64,000 bases of DNA from assembly GCA_022592445.1 (NCBI GenBank), contig JABYQR010000020.1, forward strand, positions 62,001-126,000, read 5' to 3'. The notes below the pieces were generated by a model. It was not told where the DNA came from. It did no database searches and was given only the letters and a program-made list of their open reading frames with translations. This document shows, piece by piece, positions 56,529-64,000 of the stretch (its first letter is position 1; each line of letters opens with the position of its first letter). This DNA comes from Cytidiella melzeri (lineage: Eukaryota; Basidiomycota; Agaricomycetes; Polyporales; Irpicaceae). Position numbers and translations under genes: made by a program.

Positions 56529-59407
56529 TTAACTGTGGCGACTCTTCCATTCATAGTAGGGCACTTCCGGACTGACATGAATGATAGGTGAAAAGGCAAC
56601 GGGTCCTCCCACAAAGGAATGAAATGGACACCACGAAGTTGTGCCAGTGTAGTAGCATGACCCATTGCATGCTTGCTCCGCTGGAAGAAAGTAAGGGATT
56701 AAAAGGTTTGGTGTAGAATACTGAAGGCCGCGAGCAGTAATGTCGAACGGTCCGCAGGGTTGGAGCGGAATTATCGCAGGAGGGCCTTGCTGCCAATAGT
56801 TTGAGGAGAATTGCACCAACGAGCCTGGAGCAACTCCGAGAGGATATGAGTCGCACGGTTCGAAAGGATTTATGGTTCGCTCTCCGGTACGAATTTCATT
56901 CCAGTGGTTTCGATTGATGTCGTGAGGCTGGTGAGGTGTGTTCCGAGCCTGGGGAGGTGCTCCGATGCTTTTCTGCTGTAAGTCTGCCTGCTCCTTCTCG
57001 TCTGGATCAGACGCGCCTTTAGGGAACCGGACGTGTAACTTTCTTGCTCGCTCTTTCAGATCCTGCTCTTCAGTATGCGAAGATGGATGTTTGACTGAGG
57101 AGTCGGGAAGTTTTCGGGCAGATCTCCTTGGTACCTTGCACGACACAGCAGCAACGGTGCCCAAGCCAGCGTTCGCCGAGAGTGATCCAGCAGGTTTAGT
57201 TCGCTCCTTGTCTCTGTGCGTCGATGGTGCAACGTCAGTGACATCGATGGAGGACCTGAACTATAAATCTGAAGCTCACAATGTTGTAGGATGGTGGGAT
57301 GCCTGCGCTACGCGGCGACAGTCGTGATGTGCCAATGTTTTTTTGTTGGGTGATTTACTTCGCACGCCCTGGCGTGCTAAGGGCTTGAGAGATTTCCTGA
57401 CTTGTCTTGCCGATGGTCGATGTTCCGGAAGATGTTTCCAGCAAGCCTGGATGACGGCCCATACCTCTGAGGACACCTCCCTTTGCGATTCTGAGAGGAG
57501 AGGGCGTTCGCCGTCACTGATTCGCTTCACTCTCTCGGCAAGGGGGAGCTTCGCATACGGGCTTTCACCCGCCCAGATCTAACTGTACATGAGCAGGTGA
57601 CAAACGATGATGTGATATTTCAACGTACCTCCCAGCAAACCGCACTGAAGGCAAAAATGTCAGAAGCCTTCGTGTGACGTGTGCCAGGCTCGCCATTCTT
57701 ATATCGCAACGACTCAGGTGGAGGCCAATTGCTAGCCGCCAATCTCCCAGCACTTCCGCAAGACTCCCCAGCATTCGCGAATTTTGCGAGCCCAAAGTCA
57801 GACAGACGTACGTGCCTTTCGTCGTCAATCAGAATATTTGCCTTAACGTGATGTGTTCAATCTCATATTTTGCACTGTGAAAAGCGAAGATAGCTCACCG
57901 CTCGCAAGTCACCATGTACCACGTCTTGTGAGTGAAGATACTTTAGCCCGTTAGCAGTTTCGTACAACTAGTGAACGCCAGACTCAATGTGATGTAGTAA
58001 TATGTATGTCAGTCGTTGCACGTACCAAACGATGAGCGTCATCAAGGAGGAAGCCGCACTTGCGGAGGTATATGTCGATACTTTCATGTTGCGCCCATAA
58101 CGATACCATGCAAGGCATGCTACCCGGAAAACAATCTATGTTGAGACCCAGGAAACTGAGAACATTCGCATGCTGAAGTCCTTTCCAATCAGTGGCCTCT
58201 TGAACTAGTTTCTGATATTATAGCTATCAGTCAACGCGAGCAGGGCGTTTGGGTGTACGTCTACACACGTACTCACCTTGGAGGGGTGGCGGCGATTCTC
58301 CATCAGGTCATTGAATATTGAAGAGCGCAGCTTCTTCAACGCCACGACTGTCCCGTCTGCAAGCTCCGCTTTATACATGTCTACATAATACCCTCTCCGT
58401 GCGCTGCACTCGTCAAAGATCTTGACGTTCTTCACCATTAGATGCGATGGAATCAGGTCAGGCGCCGTCGTCAACCTGACGTCTATTTGCTGCAATACGT
58501 GCTCAAACTTGGCGATACTGACTCTCTGCTCGTCCGTTTGAGTCCCAGTGATAGCAGACCCGCACATGATGTCACGGTATGTCAGCTCTTGTTGGAACTG
58601 CGGCTAGGTTTAGTAAACCGGCTTAGCTCATAACAATGAGACTGACATACCTTGTCTATCAGATTGAGTATCCATGTAGTATGGTAATGACTATGTTTGA
58701 GGGCCAAGACCGCCTTTTTCCCTTTGCGCTGCAAGAGCAAATCTTTCAGGGCCAACATAACTGCCCTATCGTCAGCAGCAAAAGCTTTCGTTAGTCCAAC
58801 GTCCATAGTGAGACCAAGCCACATTGAAAGCTGCAGAATTGCCATTAGTCAGATCCAGTCGATGCGAGTCGGCGCAATGAACTCACGTCTTGCATTTCCG
58901 AGCGTTTATGATATCCGACTGCGAGGAGCTGTGCCCGTTCTTCGTAGTCACCAGCGTCGCGATTCAACGCTAGAAGGAGCTTATAACTTTGGCGATCATG
59001 AACAACCTGGCTGGATTCCAAATACGACCACTTACCCTTCTTTGAACCATCCTGAACCTTTCTCTTGGGAGTGCAAAGAGTAGAGTTTTCTCGCAAGACG
59101 GTCTACGACAGTCTATAAAATCTTAAGCAACCCTAGGGCACCGCAGCCTACTTGATCAATTTATGAAGTACCTGATAGACTGTCAAACGAGGCAGAAGAT
59201 TTGCTCTCCGCTCGCGAACTGCCACTATAGAAAGGAAATGTTCATGAGCTGAACTGGCTTTTGATAGCAAAACAAAGACTGACCAGAATACATGTTTTCT
59301 TGAGACAATGCATGCTGCATGCGAAGATGCAGATGGCCAAGTGCGCTCGAGAAGAACACAGTTCCACAGCGCACGCATTCGTAGAGCGAAGAGTCTAGGT
59401 GAGGCAT
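56529..59407 (-). CDS. TKL-type protein kinase with an N-terminal C2H2-like zinc finger
   Basis: Ten exons, complement(join(56529..57213,57280..57578,57629..57841,57899..57967,58026..58211,58277..58597,58651..58830,58887..59102,59172..59224,59284..59407)), encode 781 residues. The start exon has a C-x2-C-x12-H-x4-H finger (Cys11, Cys14, His27, His32). Residues 60-240 are helical and unassigned. The kinase domain (about 245-500) has Lys279 (VALKKL), catalytic-loop HGDLRA with Asp380 (Gly replaces the usual Arg of HRD, as is common in basidiomycete TKLs), SDFGL with Asp398, and ACWKHLPEHRPSARQV. The glycine loop is degenerate (RRGYYVDMYKAEL). A 228-residue tail is rich in Pro, Asn and Gly. The last intron (57214-57279) has a CACTGAC branch site. 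The finger exons could instead be a separate small gene. Confidence 0.8.
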
Positions 59408-59974
59408 GTCCACGCAGAAGCAACGACATGTGGCGAGGCGCTGGTTACTCCCTTATATACGCCAGTGCTCATATTCCAAGGCGGAAGCTGGTTGGCGAAA
59501 ACAATGGTCCATACACAACCTGCTATGAAATGCCATCTCAGCAACAGAGAACAAGGACGGTTGCTTTGGGACTTACGTATCATGAGATGCAGTGCTCCTC
59601 TTACCAACCTGTCAATTGTAGTCTTGTAATCAGTATGCTACCTGTAACAACTTCTTGCAGTAACTTGAAGTAAGTACATACAGTACTTGCCTTTTTGTAT
59701 TATAATATACTTTGTGGCCCCCGGAATAGGCCGAAATCCAAACTGCCCAGATCGCGATCACGCGATCACAGTGCGTCACAGTCACGTCTAAGACGAGTCT
59801 ACCAGTGCGGCTGCTACTTCACTTACTGACTATAACAAAGCACGTAAGGAACCTTTTCTCATGAGCGGACAAATGCCATACTCAACAATGCTCACCTTCC
59901 AGACACTCCTAGTAAACCAGGGCTGATCGTAACACAGCCTCTGACTTTCAAGTGTAGCCACCAGTTAGCCCTCG
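59408..59974. promoter_or_regulatory. Divergent promoter region, kinase / synaptojanin-like gene
   Basis: 567 bases between opposite start codons. It contains AT-rich TATTATAATATA near 59697 and a palindromic GATCGCGATCACGCGATCA near 59750. No coding sequence is seen. Confidence 0.4.
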
Positions 59975-62900
59975 ATGCATCTGTACCTGGCTGAAAGCCC
60001 ACGCACGCTATACTTAGTGACGAGCACCCAAGATGAGAAACGAGGACAACCCAGCAGGGCTCTTGTGTTTCGGACCGCGGAAGGAAAACCGTCCCAGGCC
60101 GTCGTAGAATTCCTCCCAAGACATGAAGTGGATCTCAGCAACGCTGCCAAGGTCACAAACCGCATCATCAAGGGCTCATTGGGGCTTATTTCCATCGCCG
60201 GAGGTATCCAAAAATGCCATGCGCTATCTGGATGAATATTCTAACTCATGGGCCACCATACAGATATATTCCTCGCCGTGATTACATCAGCTACGGAAGT
60301 GGGGAATATACGGCCTTCAGGTGGCAGGTCAGAGTCTGTCGCGAAGATACATGAAGTTGGGTTCTACTGCCTGACATCTTCTACTTGGGATGACCCATCA
60401 TCTACATTTGATGCCATATCCAGTCCAACATATGCAGAACAGGCGGACAATCTTCTTCGAGAAGCTTATCGCGACTCAGGATCGTCTACGCCAAACGCTC
60501 AAGTTTATGAGCACCCGTGCATGGCTTTACAGAAGATCATTGCTGCGGGCACATTCTACCACGCGTTAGAACCTCACTGGGACTTGTCTTCGAGGCTGTC
60601 GCAACGTCTCAAGCGGGATCCCATTGGCGCAAAAGACATAGCTATCTACGACGACCGCTTTGTCTGGAACGAATACATGGTTCGAAGTCTACTTGACTTC
60701 CGGGAGCGTTTAGAGCCGCAAGAGAGAGATGACTTCGATTCATGCCAGTTTATCGTAAGTGCCGACGTGATAAGGCTAGCCTCCAGTGTTGAGCCTCCGC
60801 TAGGCGCTTGTCATACAAGGCTACGTTGGCGTTTTTCAGTTACCATTATCAGCTCCTCCGACAAATGGCTCACCCATGGTTGCGACTTTGTCCCTCATCT
60901 CGCGGCTGGGATGGAAACGGGCTGGGACTAGATTCAACACTAGAGGCGTCGACGATGACGGGAATTGCGCAAACTTTGTCGAGGTGACTAGATGAGTTTT
61001 ATACGAAGAGCTGCGCTCACGCTTTTGCTAGACTGAGACAATACTCAGCACGGATATGAACTGCTTCAGTTTCACTCAAGTTCGAGGTAGCGTTCCTTGT
61101 AAGTTTCTGGCACACTGACCTTCATCAGTCAATGACAGTTAACTGTCGGCACAGTGTTTTGGGAGCAGCAGGGCTTGCAAACCTTCGGACAGCGCATTCA
61201 GATAACACGTCCTCAGGCCTCTCAACCTGCCTTCGAACGCCATTTTGTGCATCTGATCGATGAGTATGGGGGCGTTCATGCTATTAATCTGCTGGGTACC
61301 AAAGAAAACGAAGCTACTCTCACTTCTGCGTATACTCGACATCTGCAGATTGCGCGCAACGCTCTTGGAGACGTAGTCAGAATCACGAACTTTGACTTTC
61401 ACAACGCAGTTCGGTTGTATGGCCACGATGCAGTTGTACGAGAGATTCGGTAAGCATGGCGACATCGTATCATATAAGATCTAAATTGAAAGCACTTTAG
61501 TCGACAGGAGGACATCACCAACCAAATTGAAAGCTTTGGCTTCACTATGGCAGACACTTCTAGCAACGAGGTGATCACACTACAAAAAGGTGTCTTTAGG
61601 ACGAATTGTCTTGACTGGTATAATTCTGCATTGCATTCTCGATTATGAGCTCATGTGGTGACCAGCTTGGATCGGACCAATTTCGTGCAGGACATTCTGT
61701 CTAGGACTGTAATGGAGCAGTATCTCTCTTTAGTCCGCAGAGAGTGGATGCACATGGGACCGCTGTGGTCTTATCATCGAGAACTATGGGCGGAAAACGG
61801 CGATGCTTTGTCCCGCATATACGCTGGGACAGGCGCTCTTAACACCAGTTATACTCGAAGTGGGAAGCGAACACTTGCTGGTGAGCGTCATCTCCTCCAA
61901 TGATGACAAGGTTAGCTCACTGACGGCATGATATTAGGCGTTCTATCGGACGCTACAAAAAGTGTATCTAGAGCATACATCAACAACTTTCAGGACAAGG
62001 GGAAGCAGATTGCTATCGACATGTTCCTCGTACGCTCACCATTTCACCAATATTGCCACGATGTGCTTACTCTTGGCTATCCAGGGTAATATTAGCAGTC
62101 AGAGACAGGTAACAATATTCGATCCTATACATGATCTTGTCAGAGACACCCTGGAGAAACGGTACATCAAGTTTTGTGCCTCTTGAGTATTTACAAACTT
62201 TTCGACAGAATATCCGAATACTCCACGACCAAGAGTTGTGTGATCTTCGCTGGGACCTGGAATCTCAATGGTCGTGTATGGAATTGGCATGCTTAACACC
62301 GAATGTCTTCTGATTATTTTTTGACAAAGGCCCCGTCATCCGAGTCGCTTTTGCCTTGGCTGTTCCCTCGATCCAGTGAGTAATTACAAGTGCAAGTTAC
62401 AGCCCCACTAACAGGTTGTGTTCTCAGCTGTTCCCGAGTATGTCCATCGTCCTTAACGCATACATCGATCTCACCCCACCTTTTGTCAGACCAGATATTA
62501 TTGCCATTGGCTTTCAAGAAATTGTCCCACTAACTGCGCAACAGATCGTTCAAGCAGATCCCGAAAAGAGGTACGCCTTACGCTAATCCTCGCTTTTTAC
62601 AGCTACTGACGTGCCTGCGAAGGCGCATATGGGAGGCGAAAATAATAGAAACACTTGGGAAACGTCCAAACAAGAAGAATGAATACGTTTTCTTGAGAAC
62701 TCAGCAGGCGAGATGATCTCTACCTGTACCGCTGATTGCATCTGATAGTCAGGCTTCCAGCTCGTTGGTACAGCCCTGCTGATACTGGTGAAGGCAGAGT
62801 TAACAGCTGTCATTCGCAATGTCGAAGCTGCGACGCACAAAGTAAGTGTGGCAATACCGTTTTGGGTGGAGAGCACCAAACGCTTCCTATCAGACAGGTC

Positions 62901-64000
62901 TACGTGGAATTTCTGGAAACAAAGGAGCGGTGGCGATACGCCTCGAGTATCATGATACCAATATATGCTTCATCACCGCCCATCTCGCCGCTGGCCACAA
63001 TAATGTGGACGAACGTAATGCGGACTACCATACCATCACCAACGGACTCCATTTCCTCAAGGGAAAGACTATTGACAGCCACCAGTGCGTTGGACATCCC
63101 TGTGGCTCGTAGCTTCGCTGACGTCTTCTGAAGGAATGTGATTTGGCTTGCAGATACAAACTACCGCGTCGATCTAGACAACGAGCGTGTGCGACAACTA
63201 GCTCAGGCGGACGATTATGACGCTCTCGTTGCCGCTGACCAGGTATTTGGGCTATAAAATTGCATGATGAGCACGGTTTCTCACCCTCATCCCCGTAGCT
63301 GCGGCAAGCATTGGACGATGGCTCGGCTTTTGCGGGATACGAAGAAGGCCCGTTGCTCTTCCGCCCTACATACAAGTACGATTACGGAAGCGAAAATTAC
63401 GACTCTAGTGAGAAAATGCGTATACCGGCTTGGACAGGTACGTCGCCCGCGGGGGATTTTTCTGGATCATCTAATTCGCAATGTTAGACCGTATATTGTA
63501 CAAAGGCCCTTCGTTGAGCTTGACGGTCTATTCGAGAGCGGAACTCAAAGGTTCCGATCATCGTCCTGGTACGCTCATGCGGCACTGCATTGATTGTATG
63601 CAAGCTTAATTTGTACCCCACAGTCTTCGCAATCTTTAGGGCCGAGCTCCGAGTAATCGACCACACAAAACGAGCGAGCCTGTCACACCTGCTGCTCGAA
63701 AATGTAGCGTCTACTGCACCTGGAGAGAAGCTAGACGAGAAGCTAGCTTCTCTCGCCTTTGCAAGCGATGTCCCCGACTGTGCGTTTTCTCAAACCTAAC
63801 TTACTCTGCAAAATGTTCACGCTGCTCTACAGTGCCACCGCCTAGCTCGGATAGCTCGGCATGGTGGGACGGACCTGGTCAGCATTCTCAGAACTCTAAC
63901 TCAATTTACGTACTGAGTCCTTTCAAGGGCACCGAGGTGGTGTATTCGCTGTGTATATGGGCGACGCGCCCTCTCAGGCGAACTTTGATCCATTCGATTC
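59975..64000 (+). CDS. Synaptojanin-like SAC1 + inositol polyphosphate 5-phosphatase (3' truncated by the window)
   Basis: Twenty-two exons are visible (59975..60203, 60264..60754, 60804..60983, 61032..61098, 61155..61449, 61501..61617, 61666..61880, 61938..62029, 62085..62161, 62209..62275, 62330..62375, 62428..62437, 62490..62570, 62623..62707, 62761..62841, 62894..63084, 63134..63242, 63299..63437, 63488..63568, 63624..63779, 63833..63877, 63928..64000), about 975 residues. The SAC phosphatase has the CX5R motif CLDCLDRTN (Cys457, Arg463). The 5-phosphatase domain (about 590-895) has [39 protein letters not shown] and SDHRP. Such proteins (Inp51-53) remove phosphates from PI(4,5)P2 and other phosphoinositides at the plasma membrane and endosomes. 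The last visible residues, ANFDPFD, resemble the NPF/DPF adaptor motifs of the tail. One exon is 10 nt and one intron uses a GC donor. Confidence 0.93.

Noticed and set aside
57256..57279. 24-nt intron option before the kinase tail exon
   Set aside because: It is in frame but far below the 38-nt minimum seen elsewhere here. The 66-nt alternative ending at 57214 has a proper branch site and also stays in frame.
59745..59770. Palindromic GATCGCGATCACGCGATCA as a possible origin or operator
   Set aside because: It is a single short palindrome in a divergent promoter, with no repeats or known binding consensus to support a call.

Overview
The window is nuclear DNA of a filamentous basidiomycete, most likely an agaricomycete. 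The evidence is gene architecture: dense genes on both strands, about 120 introns of mostly 48-65 nt with GT/GC-AG ends and CTGAC-like branch sites, lineage-typical families (F-box/LRR proteins, a TKL kinase with an HGDL catalytic loop, a long-tailed Svp26, Kex2-type small secreted proteins) and a Ty1/copia element. No tRNA, rRNA or CRISPR array was found. Gene models were spliced by hand; unless noted, every exon joins in frame and the exon lengths sum to a multiple of three.

Left third (1-24.1 kb): the 3' end of a low-complexity gene; three tandem F-box genes on the minus strand, the middle one broken; glycogen branching enzyme; a glutamate-carboxypeptidase-II-like M28 peptidase containing a 5-nt micro-exon; two abutting short TIR elements that share one TA; a membrane-anchored spermidine-synthase-like protein; an LRR-like hypothetical protein; and a tandem pair of RCC1 genes.

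Middle (24.1-33.8 kb): a tandem segmental duplication of about 2 kb. Each unit carries a small secreted Gly/Ser-rich protein gene with an identical acidic Tyr-rich tail. The promoter of the second copy holds a young, apparently complete copia retrotransposon with identical 343-bp LTRs, a TGACG target duplication, an uninterrupted 1354-codon polyprotein, and a primer site matching the 5' half of a Met tRNA. The first copy is the natural empty site.

Right half (33.8-64 kb): a 2OG-Fe(II) oxygenase, a BTB protein, aldehyde dehydrogenase, an amidohydrolase/deaminase, a small membrane protein, ESCRT-III Vps60, a secreted protein, an Ohr/OsmC peroxidase, homoserine O-acetyltransferase (MET2), a large disordered protein, ESCRT-III Did2, an Svp26 cargo receptor, a zinc-finger/TKL kinase and a synaptojanin-like SAC/5-phosphatase cut by the window end. 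Most are housekeeping or trafficking genes: Vps60, Did2, Svp26 and synaptojanin all act in membrane traffic. They are not an operon. The accessory and unstable parts are the F-box cluster, the TIR elements and the duplicated secreted-protein/copia block.
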